A DNA stretch of 36,721 nucleotides. It comes from an uncultured Craurococcus sp. GTDB taxonomy: Bacteria > Pseudomonadota > Alphaproteobacteria > Acetobacterales > Acetobacteraceae. The first letter of the stretch is position 1. Every line of letters starts with the position of its first letter. The stretch covers positions 1-36,721 of the forward strand of contig CADCTD010000168.1 of the NCBI GenBank assembly GCA_902805545.1. The letters run 5' to 3'. A program made the translations under genes and the position numbers. The notes under the pieces were generated by a model. The model ran no database searches. It was not told the DNA's origin and saw only the letters and a program-made list of their open reading frames with translations. Shown piece after piece: positions 1 through 8,691 of this stretch.

Positions 1-426
1 GTCGTGACGCAGGACGCCGAGAGCGGCTCGACCATCATCGCGGGCCAGGGCGAGATCCACCTGCGCACCGCGCTGGACCGGCTGGCCGCCGCCGCCGGCG
101 TGAAGCTACGCCCCGCGCGCGCGCCGGTCGCCGCTGCGCCGCCGCCAAGCTATGTCGCCACGCTGATGCGCGCCCTCGAGCGCCATCGCCGCTACCCGGA
201 CGAGGCGCGCTGGCGCCGGGCCGAGGGCGTCGCGCTTCTGCGCTTCCGCATGCAGCGGGACGGCACGGTGGTCGGCTACCGCATCGAGCGCAGCGCCGGC
301 GACCCCGCCCTCGACCAGGCTGTGCAGAAGATGATCCAGGACGCCTCGCCCCTGCCGGCCCCGCCGGCGGAAATGGCGGATGGGTCGCTGGAGCTGACCG
401 TCCCGGTGCGCTTCTCGCTGCGGTGA
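1..426 (+). CDS. EF-G-like segment joined to TonB C-terminal domain (5' partial)
   Basis: The frame is open to the left edge, so the true start lies outside the window. About the first 40 residues match the domain III core of translation elongation factor G: TIIAGQGEIHL, then DRL, then a P-V-A near where EF-G has 'P-x-VAYRE'. The match then stops in a short Pro/Ala linker (APVAAAPPPS). From about residue 50 the protein is a TonB C-terminal domain: a tyrosine-containing ERHRRYP motif, a GVALLRFRMQRDGTVVGYRIERSAG strand/helix block and a terminal VPVRFSLR strand. TonB proteins carry proton-motive-force energy to outer-membrane receptors and need an N-terminal transmembrane helix and a periplasmic linker. 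A cytosolic EF-G segment in that position makes little functional sense. I infer a fusion left by a deletion, or an assembly join. The TonB half is certain; the EF-G half is likely. Confidence 0.75.
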   Translation, partial: VVTQDAESGSTIIAGQGEIHLRTALDRLAAAAGVKLRPARAPVAAAPPPSYVATLMRALERHRRYPDEARWRRAEGVALLRFRMQRDGTVVGYRIERSAGDPALDQAVQKMIQDASPLPAPPAEMADGSLELTVPVRFSLR

Positions 427-553
427 GGTGCCGGGCGCGGGCGCCCACATGGCGGGATTGTCATCCGGCCGCCGTCATCCGGCGAGGCAGCCGGTGTGCA
501 GATGGGACGTTGGGGCGTCGATCTGATGCCCTTTCGGAGAGGCGACCGCCGCC

Positions 554-877
554 ATGTCCCATCGCAGCAGCCCCGGCTTCAGGATCGAGCCGCCTCCGCG
601 GCATGCCCGGCGAGCCGCCTTCGACATCGCCCCGGCGCTCGATGCGCTGACCGCGGTGGGCAGGGACCTGGCGCAGGCCCAGGCGGATACCGCGCGGATC
701 CGCCTCGACCGCGCCGAGCAGGAGCTCGGGATCCGCACCGGCGGCCTTGCGCCGCGGGCGGATGTGCTGCAATCCCTCCTCGCCCTTCGCCAGGCCCGGG
801 CACAGCTCGCCCAGGGCCGCGTCGACCGCGCCGCGGCCGAGATCGACCGCGCGATCGCCGCCCTGACCGGCGCCTGA
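554..877 (+). CDS. Small helical hypothetical protein
   Basis: This encodes a 107-residue protein of unknown function. A GGAGAGG ribosome-binding site sits about 10 bases before the ATG. After an Arg/Pro-rich N-terminus of about 20 residues, the rest is rich in Ala, Leu, Arg, Asp and Glu and looks all-helical, with two or three amphipathic helices (around 25-60 and 68-105). There is no signal peptide, membrane segment or cysteine. It follows the TonB-domain gene by 127 bases on the same strand and converges on the PhoX-like gene with no gap. The ribosome-binding site and the contrast with the noisier alternative frames support it being real. I recognise no family. Confidence 0.55.
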   Translation: MSHRSSPGFRIEPPPRHARRAAFDIAPALDALTAVGRDLAQAQADTARIRLDRAEQELGIRTGGLAPRADVLQSLLALRQARAQLAQGRVDRAAAEIDRAIAALTGA

Positions 878-2413
878 TCAGCCGCCGACCGGCCCGCCCC
901 CGGCGCGCGTGAGCCCCGCGAGCACGCTGCGCGGCGGCACGCCGGCCTCGAATTCCGGCCAGCGCGTGCCCGGCCGGTCGAACGTCGCCCCCGGCTCGGC
1001 GCCGGGATGGCGGATGCCGAAGAACAGCGTCTCCCCATCCGGCGTCAGCGCCGCGCCGCCGACCGAGGCGCCGCGCGGCGCCCCATAGGCCGGCAGCGGC
1101 ACACCGCGCCCCGGCCCCGCCAGGTCGCAGGCGAAAAGACCTTCGGCCTGCGCCCCGATGCGGCCGAGGCGGTCGGTGCCGATCCAGGCGCGGCCACGGG
1201 TATCGACGGTGACGGTGTCCGGGTTCTCCGGCCAGGCGCTGCCCGGCGGCAGCCCGGTCCCGCCGTAGCGCGCCTGCGGGCTCCGTGGATTGCCGGCGGC
1301 AAAGAGCAGCCGCGCCGACGCCCCAGGCGCTCCGTCATCCCCGCCATCGGCCGAAAGCTCGATCACATGGCCGGAAGGCCGGGAAGGGCTGCCATGGCAG
1401 GCAAGGAGCAGGCGCGGCCCCATCGGGTCGAGGCCGAGGCCGGAGGGCGTGTCGAGGGGCGTCCCCCCTGCGCGCTGCGCCGCGTCGGGCAGCGGGGCAC
1501 CCTCCGGCAGGGCCATCCAGTTCAACCGCTCCTCTTCCATCCTGGCGACGAAGAGCGTGCCGGAATCGAGGGCCCGCTCCGCCGGCGCCGGCCCGCTCGA
1601 GACGAAGCGGTAGAGGAAGCCGCCGACCCGCCGGTCGGTCATGTAGACCACGGCCCGCCCGTCCCGGCTCAGCGCCGCCGCCACGTCGCCATGGGCGAAG
1701 CGGCCGAGCGCCCGCCGCTTCACCGGCACCGATTGCGGGTCGAAGGGGTTCAACTCGACGACGAAGCCATAGCCCGTCCCATCGGCGATGGCGGGGTCCA
1801 GCCCGCCGAGCCGGCCCTGCCAGAAAGCCGGGTCGCCCTCGGCCAGCAGCAGCGTCCCCCAGGGCGTGACGCAGCCGCCGCGGATGCCGAGCACGCCGCG
1901 CACCGCCCCGCCGCCCGCAACCCGGCAGAGGGTGGAGATGCCGAGCCGCCGGTTCTGGTAGCCGCCATCCACCACCACCCAGCGCCCGGCCTGCCGCTCG
2001 ACATTGAGCAGCGAGGCGCCCTGCATCGCCGCCGCCGCCGCCGGCTGGTCCTGCCCGCCGGGGAAGGCCATGGCCGCGTCAACGGTCGGATGGGCGACAG
2101 CGAGGATGGCCCGCGGCACCCCATCCGCCGCCGGCTGCTGCGGCACGGCGATGCCGATCACCCGCGCGTCCCAGCCGAATTGCGCGGCGGCCGCATCCGG
2201 GTCCGGTGTGCGCGGCGTCCAGCGCGGGGCGTCGAAGGTGACGCGGTCGCCCCAGCGCATCAGCACGTCGCGCCGGTAGCCGGGGGCCACCGTATCGTCC
2301 TGCTTCACCGGCAGGGCGATCGGGCCGAGATCGAGGGCGAGGGCCGGGGGGATGAAGGACGGGGCGGCCAGCCCGGCCGTCCCCGCCGCCAGCAGGGCGC
2401 GGCGGCCGATCAT
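878..2413 (-). CDS. Diverged PhoX-family (DUF839) exported protein
   Basis: This is a 511-residue beta-propeller-type protein of the PhoX/DUF839 family, whose studied members are Fe/Ca-dependent periplasmic alkaline phosphatases exported by the Tat system. The N-terminus has GRRALLAAG, then a hydrophobic stretch ending in ALA at about 27, a Tat-like signal peptide. The family TPWGT motif is at residues 183-187. Two family metal-site signatures are altered. The usual Asn-Cys before GG is replaced by Ile-Arg, with a Cys (181) after GG instead. The usual VNHE segment reads VAHP (about 106-109). The ATG was chosen because it overlaps the upstream molybdoenzyme stop (ATGA at 2410-2413), so the two are translationally coupled. 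Phosphatase activity is doubtful; family membership is secure. Confidence 0.8.
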   Translation of the reverse strand: MIGRRALLAAGTAGLAAPSFIPPALALDLGPIALPVKQDDTVAPGYRRDVLMRWGDRVTFDAPRWTPRTPDPDAAAAQFGWDARVIGIAVPQQPAADGVPRAILAVAHPTVDAAMAFPGGQDQPAAAAAMQGASLLNVERQAGRWVVVDGGYQNRRLGISTLCRVAGGGAVRGVLGIRGGCVTPWGTLLLAEGDPAFWQGRLGGLDPAIADGTGYGFVVELNPFDPQSVPVKRRALGRFAHGDVAAALSRDGRAVVYMTDRRVGGFLYRFVSSGPAPAERALDSGTLFVARMEEERLNWMALPEGAPLPDAAQRAGGTPLDTPSGLGLDPMGPRLLLACHGSPSRPSGHVIELSADGGDDGAPGASARLLFAAGNPRSPQARYGGTGLPPGSAWPENPDTVTVDTRGRAWIGTDRLGRIGAQAEGLFACDLAGPGRGVPLPAYGAPRGASVGGAALTPDGETLFFGIRHPGAEPGATFDRPGTRWPEFEAGVPPRSVLAGLTRAGGGPVGG

Positions 2414-4719
2414 GCAGCGACCACCGGCGGCGGCCGGTGGACGGTGACCGGCGGCAAGGCCCCCTCCCATCGCTCGACCTGGACGAGGCAGGATTGCGCC
2501 GAGGGCCCCTGGCCGAGCCGGGAGGTGCCGATATCGGCAGTCAGCACGTTCGGGTTGCCATGGACGCAGAGCGCATCCGGGTCGCCCGGCGTCAGCGGGT
2601 CGTACCAGGCGCCCGTCGCCATGGCGGCGACGCCCGGCAGCATCCCCTCCTTGATCCGGACGCCGCCGAGGCAGGCGCCGCGGTCGTTGAAGATGCGGAC
2701 GATGTCGCCCTCGCCGAGGCCGCGCGCCGCCGCATCCTCCGGGCTCAGATGGATCGGCTCCCGCCCGGCGATCTTGCCCTCGGCGGAGACGCGGCCCGGG
2801 TCGAGCTGGCCATGCAGCCGCGTGGCCGGCTGAAAGGAGAGCAGGTGGAGCGGGAAGCGCGCCGCCGCCGGGGCACCGAGCCATTCCCGCGGCTCGCGCC
2901 AGACCGGGTGGCCGGGGCAGTCGTCATAGCCGAAGCTGGCGATGGTCTCGCTGAACAGCTCCACGCGGCCGGAGGGGGTGTCGAGCGGCTCCCCCGCGGG
3001 ATCGGCGCGGAAGGCGGCGAATTGCGTGTACTCCTCGCCCGGCGCGATGGGCGGCGCCTCGACATGCCCCTCGGCCCAGAAGCGGTCGAATTCCGGCGCC
3101 TCGAAGCCGAGCCGGCCGCAGGCGAGCCGCCATTGGCCATAGAGATGGCGCAGCCAGGCGCCCTCGTCGCGCTGCTCGGTGAAGCGGTCGCGGTAGCCGA
3201 GGGCATCGGCGATATCGGCCAGCATGTCGGCATCGTTGCGCGCCTGCCTCTGCGGCGGGATCGCCTGGTGCATGGCGCGGACGAAGCGGTCGCGGTTGGA
3301 GGAGGCGATGTCGTTGCGCTCCAGCGTCGTCGTCGCCGGCAGGACGATATCGGCCTGCCGGGCAAGCGCCGTCCACCAGGGCTCCTGCACCACCACCGTC
3401 TCGGCCCGGGCCCAGGCGCGGGCAAGCCGCGGCAGGTCCTGGTGGTGGTGGAAGGGGTTGCCGCCGGCCCACCAGATCATCCGGATATCGGGCAGGAGGA
3501 TGCGCTGGCCGTTGAACTCCAGCACCTCGCCCGGCCGCTCCAGCAGCTCCGTCACCCGGGCGACGGGGATGGCGAGGCGGGCCGGGTTGCGGATGCCGGG
3601 CGAGGAGACCGCCGGCAGCTCCCGCCGCGGCACGCCCATCCCGCCGATGCTGCCATAGCCGAAGGCGACGCCCTGGCCGGGCCGGCCGATCGTCCCGAGC
3701 ATCGCCGCCAGCGCCACCAGCATCCAATAGGGCTGCTCGCCGTAATCCGCCCGCTGCAGGGACCAGGCAGCGGTCAGCATGGTGGGCTGCACCGCGCAGT
3801 CATGGGCGAGCCGCCGGATCGTCCCTTCCGGGATTCCGGTGATGGAGGCCGCCCAGCCGGGCGTCTTCGCCTGCCCGTCCGCCTCGCCGAGGATATAGGC
3901 GCGCAGCCTCTCCCAGCCGGTGCAATGGGTGGCGAGGAAGCCGCGGTCCTCCCGCCCCTCCTCCACCAGCACATACGCCATGGCGAGCAGCAGGGCGGTG
4001 TCCGTGCCCGGACGGATCGGGATCCACTCGGCGCCGATCTCCGCCTCCGTGTCGCCGCGGAAGGGCGAGACATTGACGAAGCGCACCCCGGCGGCGGCCG
4101 CCTGGCGCATCAGCGGCAGGTATTCATGCCGCCCCTGCCCACCCGAGGCGACCATGCCGTTCTTCGCGGCCAGGCCCCCGAAGCAGAGCATCAGCCGCGC
4201 ATGCCGCGCGATCGCCGCCCAGTCCGTCACCCGGCCGAGCAGCACCTCGTTGGTGCCGAGGACATGCGGGACCAGCGCCTGCGCGGCCGCGTAGGAGTAG
4301 GCATTGACCGAGGAGGTGAAGCCGCCGCCGAGGCCGAGGAAGCGCTGCAGCTGCGTCTTCGCATGGTGGTAGCGCCCGGCCGAGGACCAGCCATAGGAGC
4401 CGCCGAAGATCGAGGTCGCGCCATGCTCGGTCCGGATCCGCGAGGTCTCCTCGGCGAGGATCCGCGTTACCTCGTCCCAGGAGACGGGCACGAAGGGGTC
4501 GCCCCCGCGCAGGTGCCCGCGCCGCCGCCCCTCCAGCCAGCCGCGGCGGATATAGGGCCGGTCGATGCGGCAGGCGGCATGGACGACATCGGGGACGGCC
4601 TCGATCAGGCTGCCGGGAAACGGGTCCGGGCCGAAGGGGCGCACGCCGGTGACCCGGCCGCCCTCGACCACGGCATCGAAATAGCCCCAGTGGGAGGCAT
4701 GCGGCTTGATCTCGGTCAT
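2410..4719 (-). CDS. Molybdopterin oxidoreductase, biotin/TMAO/DMSO sulfoxide reductase family
   Basis: This encodes a 769-residue molybdoenzyme of the DMSO reductase family, closest in motifs to BisC/TorA, which reduce S-oxides or N-oxides at a bis-MGD molybdenum centre. The diagnostic GGSYGW segment is at 106-111 (Tyr109 and Trp111 match the substrate-contacting pair of DMSO reductase). The NAYSYAAAQA segment places the probable molybdenum-ligand serine at 142. There is no [4Fe-4S] cysteine motif at the N-terminus, as expected for this subgroup. The MTEIKPHASHWG start is chosen because family alignment begins there; an in-frame ATG 20 codons upstream (4779) is possible. Neither start gives a signal peptide, so a cytoplasmic, BisC-like location is likely. 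No electron-donor subunit is adjacent. The exact substrate is unknown. Confidence 0.9.
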   Translation of the reverse strand: MTEIKPHASHWGYFDAVVEGGRVTGVRPFGPDPFPGSLIEAVPDVVHAACRIDRPYIRRGWLEGRRRGHLRGGDPFVPVSWDEVTRILAEETSRIRTEHGATSIFGGSYGWSSAGRYHHAKTQLQRFLGLGGGFTSSVNAYSYAAAQALVPHVLGTNEVLLGRVTDWAAIARHARLMLCFGGLAAKNGMVASGGQGRHEYLPLMRQAAAAGVRFVNVSPFRGDTEAEIGAEWIPIRPGTDTALLLAMAYVLVEEGREDRGFLATHCTGWERLRAYILGEADGQAKTPGWAASITGIPEGTIRRLAHDCAVQPTMLTAAWSLQRADYGEQPYWMLVALAAMLGTIGRPGQGVAFGYGSIGGMGVPRRELPAVSSPGIRNPARLAIPVARVTELLERPGEVLEFNGQRILLPDIRMIWWAGGNPFHHHQDLPRLARAWARAETVVVQEPWWTALARQADIVLPATTTLERNDIASSNRDRFVRAMHQAIPPQRQARNDADMLADIADALGYRDRFTEQRDEGAWLRHLYGQWRLACGRLGFEAPEFDRFWAEGHVEAPPIAPGEEYTQFAAFRADPAGEPLDTPSGRVELFSETIASFGYDDCPGHPVWREPREWLGAPAAARFPLHLLSFQPATRLHGQLDPGRVSAEGKIAGREPIHLSPEDAAARGLGEGDIVRIFNDRGACLGGVRIKEGMLPGVAAMATGAWYDPLTPGDPDALCVHGNPNVLTADIGTSRLGQGPSAQSCLVQVERWEGALPPVTVHRPPPVVAA

Positions 4720-4820
4720 GGGCCCTGTTTCGCGCCGCGGGGGATGCCTGTCCACCGGGGTACTTGGGTTGGCGGTCAAACCCTGGCTACACTCTCCCGA
4801 TCGTCAGGAAGGCCACCGCC

Positions 4821-6215
4821 ATGACCCCTCCCCGCAATTCCAATGCCGCCCGCGACATCGCCTATGCGCTGCACCCCTATACCGACCACAAGGCGCATCT
4901 GCAGAACGGCCCGCTGGTCATCAGCCGGGGCAAGGGCGTCCGCGTCTTCGACGAGCAGGGGAAGGAATACATCGAGAGCGTCGCCGGCCTCTGGTGCGCC
5001 AGCCTCGGCTTCGACAACGAGCGCCTGGTCCAGGCCGCCGCCGACCAGATGCGGAAGCTCCCCTTCTACCACGCCTTCACCGCCAAGTCGCACGAGCCGC
5101 TGATCGACCTCAGCGAGATGCTGATCGAGCGCGCGCCCTCGCCGATGAGCAAGGTCTTCTTCGCCAATTCCGGGTCGGAGGCGAATGACAGCGCCATCAA
5201 GATGATCTGGTACATGAACAACGCCATCGGGCGGCCGGAGAAGAAGAAGATCATCGCCCGGCTGAAGGGCTATCACGGCATCACCCTGGCGGCGGCCTCG
5301 CTGACGGGCCTGCCGGCCAACCACAAGCTCTTCGACCTGCCGATCCCGGGCTTCCACCACGTCTCGACGCCGCACCACTACCACAACGCCCAGCCCGGCG
5401 AGTCCGAGGAGGATTTCGCCACCCGCCTCGCCGAGGAGCTGGAGCAGAAGATCCTGGCCGAGGGGCCGGAGACGGTCGCCGCCTTCTGGGCCGAGCCGAT
5501 CATGGGCGCCGGCGGCGTGATCCTGCCGCCCGCGGGCTACTTCCCGAAGATCCAGGCGGTGCTGAAGAAATACGACGTGCTCTTCGTCGCCGACGAGGTG
5601 ATCTGCGGCTTCTGGCGCACCGGCAGCTACTGGGGCAGCCAGACCCTCGACATCCAGCCGGACATCCTGGTCTGCGCCAAGGCGCTTTCCGCCTCCTACC
5701 TGCCGATCTCGGCGGTGATGGTGAACGAGCGCGTCTTCCAGGGCATCGCCGAGGGCTCCTCCTCCATCGGCACCTGGGGCCATGGCTTCACCTATTCCGG
5801 CCATCCGGTGCCCGCCGCCGTCGCCATCGAGACGCTGAAGATCTACGACGAGATGGATATCGGCGGCCATGTCGGGCGGGTCGGCCCGCATCTCCAGGCC
5901 CAGCTCCGCGCCCGCTTCGCCGACCATCCGCTGGTGGGAGAGGTGCGCGGCACCGGCCTGATCGGCGCCATCGAGCTGGTGGCCGACAAGGCGACGCGGC
6001 GGAATTTCGACCCCGCCCAGAAGGTCGGCCCGCGCCTGACCAAGCTCGGCGAGGCGAATGGCGTCATCATGCGCGCCATGACCAATGACAGCATCGGCTT
6101 CTCCCCGCCCCTCATCATCACCGAGGAGGAGATCGACGAGATGCTGGACCGCGTGGCGAAGTCGCTGGACGAGATCATGGTGACGGTGCGGCGCGAGAGC
6201 CTCGCCGCCGTTTGA
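4821..6215 (+). CDS. Class III PLP-dependent aminotransferase (omega-transaminase type)
   Basis: This is a 464-residue fold-type I, class III aminotransferase that transfers an amino group from an amine or omega-amino acid to a keto acid such as pyruvate, using pyridoxal phosphate. Visible motifs are the GLWC segment near 57, NSGSEAND at 116-123 (phosphate binding), the YHG at 151-153 that stacks on the cofactor, ADEV with Asp258 for the pyridine nitrogen, and CAKALSAS with the Schiff-base Lys287. Length fits the family. The ATG at 4821 follows an AGGAAGG ribosome-binding site by about 8 bases; an upstream in-frame ATG at 4764 has no such site. It is divergent from the molybdoenzyme and its stop overlaps the TTG start of the next gene. 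Substrate cannot be read from the sequence. Confidence 0.9.
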   Translation: MTPPRNSNAARDIAYALHPYTDHKAHLQNGPLVISRGKGVRVFDEQGKEYIESVAGLWCASLGFDNERLVQAAADQMRKLPFYHAFTAKSHEPLIDLSEMLIERAPSPMSKVFFANSGSEANDSAIKMIWYMNNAIGRPEKKKIIARLKGYHGITLAAASLTGLPANHKLFDLPIPGFHHVSTPHHYHNAQPGESEEDFATRLAEELEQKILAEGPETVAAFWAEPIMGAGGVILPPAGYFPKIQAVLKKYDVLFVADEVICGFWRTGSYWGSQTLDIQPDILVCAKALSASYLPISAVMVNERVFQGIAEGSSSIGTWGHGFTYSGHPVPAAVAIETLKIYDEMDIGGHVGRVGPHLQAQLRARFADHPLVGEVRGTGLIGAIELVADKATRRNFDPAQKVGPRLTKLGEANGVIMRAMTNDSIGFSPPLIITEEEIDEMLDRVAKSLDEIMVTVRRESLAAV

Positions 6216-7492
6216 GCCGCCTCGCCTGGTCTCCCTCGCTGCCGGTCGCCGCAGCCCTTGCGGTCGGCCCGGCGGCGGGGGTGCTGCAATCGAAGGCCCT
6301 CGCCCCCATCGCGGTGGCGGGACTGCTGCTCGCCGTACTCGCCCATCGGCGGCAGCGCGGCGCTTGGCCCTGGCCGCGCGGCGCGGCGGCCTGGCTCGGC
6401 ATCGCGTTGTTCGCCTGGGCGGCGGTGACGGCGCTCTGGGCGACCGAGCCGCTCCGCGCGCTCGGCACCTCGCTGCAGATCGGCGGCTTCGTCGCCCTCG
6501 GCGCCGCGGCGGCGCGGGCGGTGGCGGAGGATGACGCGGCCGCGCACCGGCCCCTGTTGCTGGCGGCGACGGGGGGGCTCGCGGCCGGCATCCTGCTCGC
6601 CGGTCTGGACGCGGCGACGGGCCATGCCATCCGCGCCGCCGTCCGCGGCCTCAGGGACATCCCGCCGAGCCTCGCCTTCGGGCTGAAGCCGGCCGCCTCG
6701 GCCATGGCGCTCTGGCTGCCGCTGGTGGCAGCCGCGCCTCTGCCACGCCTGCTGCGGGCCGGGGTGATCGGCGCCGGGGCCGTCGTGCTGGTGCTGCTGC
6801 CGGGCGAGGCGGCGAAACTGGCCGTGCTCGCCGGGCTCCTGGCCGGCGGGCTGGCGCTGCTGCTGCCGCGCCTGGCGCGTCCTGGGCTCGGCGCGGTGCT
6901 GGCGGCGGCGGTCGTCGCCATGCCGATGCTGCTCGGGCCGGTGCTGGCCCGCGGCTTGCCGGCGGCCGGCATCCCGCCCTCGGCGGCGCACCGGCTGCTG
7001 ATCTGGGACTTCGTCATCGGCCGCATCGCGGAGCGGCCGCTCCTCGGCTGGGGGATGGAGGCGAGCCGGAGCGTCCCCGGCCACCGCGACCACCCGACGC
7101 CGGAGGCCCTGGCCCGCTTCGGCCTCGCCGGCCCGGAGAGCGCGCCCTGGCTGGCGCGCGCGGAGCTCCTGCCGCTGCATCCGCATAACGGCGCGCTGCA
7201 ATTGCGGCTGGAGCTCGGCTGGCCCGGCGTGCTGCTGGCGGCGGCGCTGGCCATGGCGCTGGCCCTCGCCTGCGGCTCGCCCGTCGCCCTGGCGATCCTG
7301 GCCGCGGGCGCCGTCACGGCGATGCTGAGCTTCGGCGCCTGGCAGGAATGGTGGGTCGGGGCGGAGCTGCTCGCCGTCGCGGCCGCCGGCGCGCTGCGGC
7401 GCGCGACCTGCCTCCCCTCCACCAGCCGGTATGCGAACCCCGGCTCCATCCGCAGCGGGCCGGAGGCCGCCCCGAGTCTCCGCCGAGGATAG
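6212..7492 (+). CDS. O-antigen ligase / Wzy-family polytopic membrane protein
   Basis: This encodes a 426-residue protein with about 10-12 hydrophobic segments and the Wzy_C-type signature: an HRLLIWDF segment at about 260-267, LLGWGME at 277-283, and HPHN at 323-326 followed by a helix containing LELGWPGV. Family members ligate O-antigen or other glycans to lipid A-core, or polymerise repeat units, in the inner membrane. The TTG start overlaps the aminotransferase TGA (TTGA at 6212-6215), which suggests coupling. The C-terminal 35 residues after the last membrane helix are polar and low in conservation-like features. KDO synthesis genes converge on it from the other side, consistent with a surface-glycan role, but they are not in the same operon. 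Confidence 0.75.
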   Translation: MSRLAWSPSLPVAAALAVGPAAGVLQSKALAPIAVAGLLLAVLAHRRQRGAWPWPRGAAAWLGIALFAWAAVTALWATEPLRALGTSLQIGGFVALGAAAARAVAEDDAAAHRPLLLAATGGLAAGILLAGLDAATGHAIRAAVRGLRDIPPSLAFGLKPAASAMALWLPLVAAAPLPRLLRAGVIGAGAVVLVLLPGEAAKLAVLAGLLAGGLALLLPRLARPGLGAVLAAAVVAMPMLLGPVLARGLPAAGIPPSAAHRLLIWDFVIGRIAERPLLGWGMEASRSVPGHRDHPTPEALARFGLAGPESAPWLARAELLPLHPHNGALQLRLELGWPGVLLAAALAMALALACGSPVALAILAAGAVTAMLSFGAWQEWWVGAELLAVAAAGALRRATCLPSTSRYANPGSIRSGPEAAPSLRRG

Positions 7493-7695
7493 CCGGCCTG
7501 AAGGCGGAGGCGCTGCGTATCCTCCGGCCCGGCACCCGCCAGCATGCCGAGCGACGCGAAGAGCACTTCAGCCCTTCCCGGCCTTCCCAACGGAAGAGGG
7601 AGAGCAGGGGATCGGGGCCGAGATGGCCGGAGGGGCCGATCGGCCCGGCAACAGGCCAGGCCATGGTCTCCGATCCGGTGATCCTGGATCGTCGG

Positions 7696-8691
7696 CTAGA
7701 CGACCCCCGCCGAGAGCAGTTGCTGCACATGCAGCAGCCCGACCGGCCGCCGTCCCTCCTGCACCACCAGTACGTTGATGCGCCGCGCATTCATCTCGGC
7801 AAGCGCCGCGCTGGCGATCTGCTCCGGCACGGTGTGCCGCGGCGCGCGCGTCATCACCGCCTCGACCCGTTCCGCCATGATGCCGGGATGCATGTGCCGC
7901 CTGAGGTCGCCATCGGTAATGATGCCGACGACATCGCCCGCCGCATCGGTGACGATGGCGCAGCCGAGGCTGTGGCCCGTCATGGCGATGATCGCCTCGC
8001 CCATCGACGCATCCTCCCGCACCAGCGGCAAGTCCGGCGCCCGCTTCATCACCTCGCCCACGGTCAGCAACTGCGCCCCGAGCTTGCCGCCCGGGTGGAA
8101 GCGATGGAACTCCGCCGGGGTGAAGCCGCGCCGCTCCAGCAGGGCCATGGCGAGCGCATCGCCGAGCGCCATCTGGATCAGCGTCGAGGTGGTCGGCGCG
8201 AGCCCGTGCGGGCAGGCCTCCGTGACGGCCGGCAGGATGAGCGGAATATCGGCCGCCCGCCCGAGCGCACTCTCCGCCCGGCCCGTGATGGCAATCAGCC
8301 GCACGCCGAAGCGGCGCGAGTAGTGGATGATGTCGCGCAGCTCCACCGTCCCGCCGGACCAGGAGAGGGCGAGCACCACATCCGCCGCCGTCAGCATGCC
8401 GAGATCGCCGTGGCTGGCCTCGGCCGGATGCAGGAAAAGCGCCGGCGTCCCCGTCGAGGCGAGCGTCGCGGCAATCTTGCGAGCGACATGCCCGCTCTTG
8501 CCCATCCCGGTGACGACGACGCGGCCCGAGGCGGCGAAGACCGTCTCCACCGCCTGCGCCAGCGCCTCGCCGAGCGGCCCGGCGAGTCCGGTGGCCAGCG
8601 CCGCCATCCCCTCCTGCTCGATGGCGATGGTGCGGGCGATCGTGGCGCGGATGCGGGCCGCATCCGTACCGTGCCTGAGCGCGGCGCTCAT
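7696..8691 (-). CDS. kdsD: Arabinose-5-phosphate isomerase (KpsF/GutQ family)
   Basis: This is a 331-residue enzyme that converts ribulose 5-phosphate to arabinose 5-phosphate, the first step of KDO synthesis for lipopolysaccharide. A SIS sugar-isomerase domain occupies about 15-170, with [13 protein letters not shown] and the SWSGGT phosphate loop. Two CBS motifs fill about 205-331, including [11 protein letters not shown] and the repeat pair typical of KdsD. Length matches the family (about 325). Its ATG overlaps the TGA of kdsB (8688-8691), so it is the last gene of a coupled kdsA-kdsB-kdsD unit. The start is therefore firm even though the frame stays open further upstream. Confidence 0.92.
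   Translation of the reverse strand: MSAALRHGTDAARIRATIARTIAIEQEGMAALATGLAGPLGEALAQAVETVFAASGRVVVTGMGKSGHVARKIAATLASTGTPALFLHPAEASHGDLGMLTAADVVLALSWSGGTVELRDIIHYSRRFGVRLIAITGRAESALGRAADIPLILPAVTEACPHGLAPTTSTLIQMALGDALAMALLERRGFTPAEFHRFHPGGKLGAQLLTVGEVMKRAPDLPLVREDASMGEAIIAMTGHSLGCAIVTDAAGDVVGIITDGDLRRHMHPGIMAERVEAVMTRAPRHTVPEQIASAALAEMNARRINVLVVQEGRRPVGLLHVQQLLSAGVV

Noticed and set aside
460-483. GTCATCCGGC repeated twice and a nearby 5-bp GGGCG/CGCCC stem (433-446) after the TonB gene
   Set aside because: They are short, GC-only or low in information, and expected by chance at this composition. There is no T-run to support a terminator.
2437-4824. Long open frame antisense to the molybdoenzyme
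   Set aside because: It is low-complexity Arg/Ala/Gly/Pro sequence mirroring a real, motif-rich gene on the other strand, a usual product of very high GC content.
7600-7695. GGCCGATCGGCC palindrome between the O-antigen ligase and kdsD genes
   Set aside because: It is a GC-rich self-complementary 12-mer without loop or T-run. Such words are frequent at this GC content.
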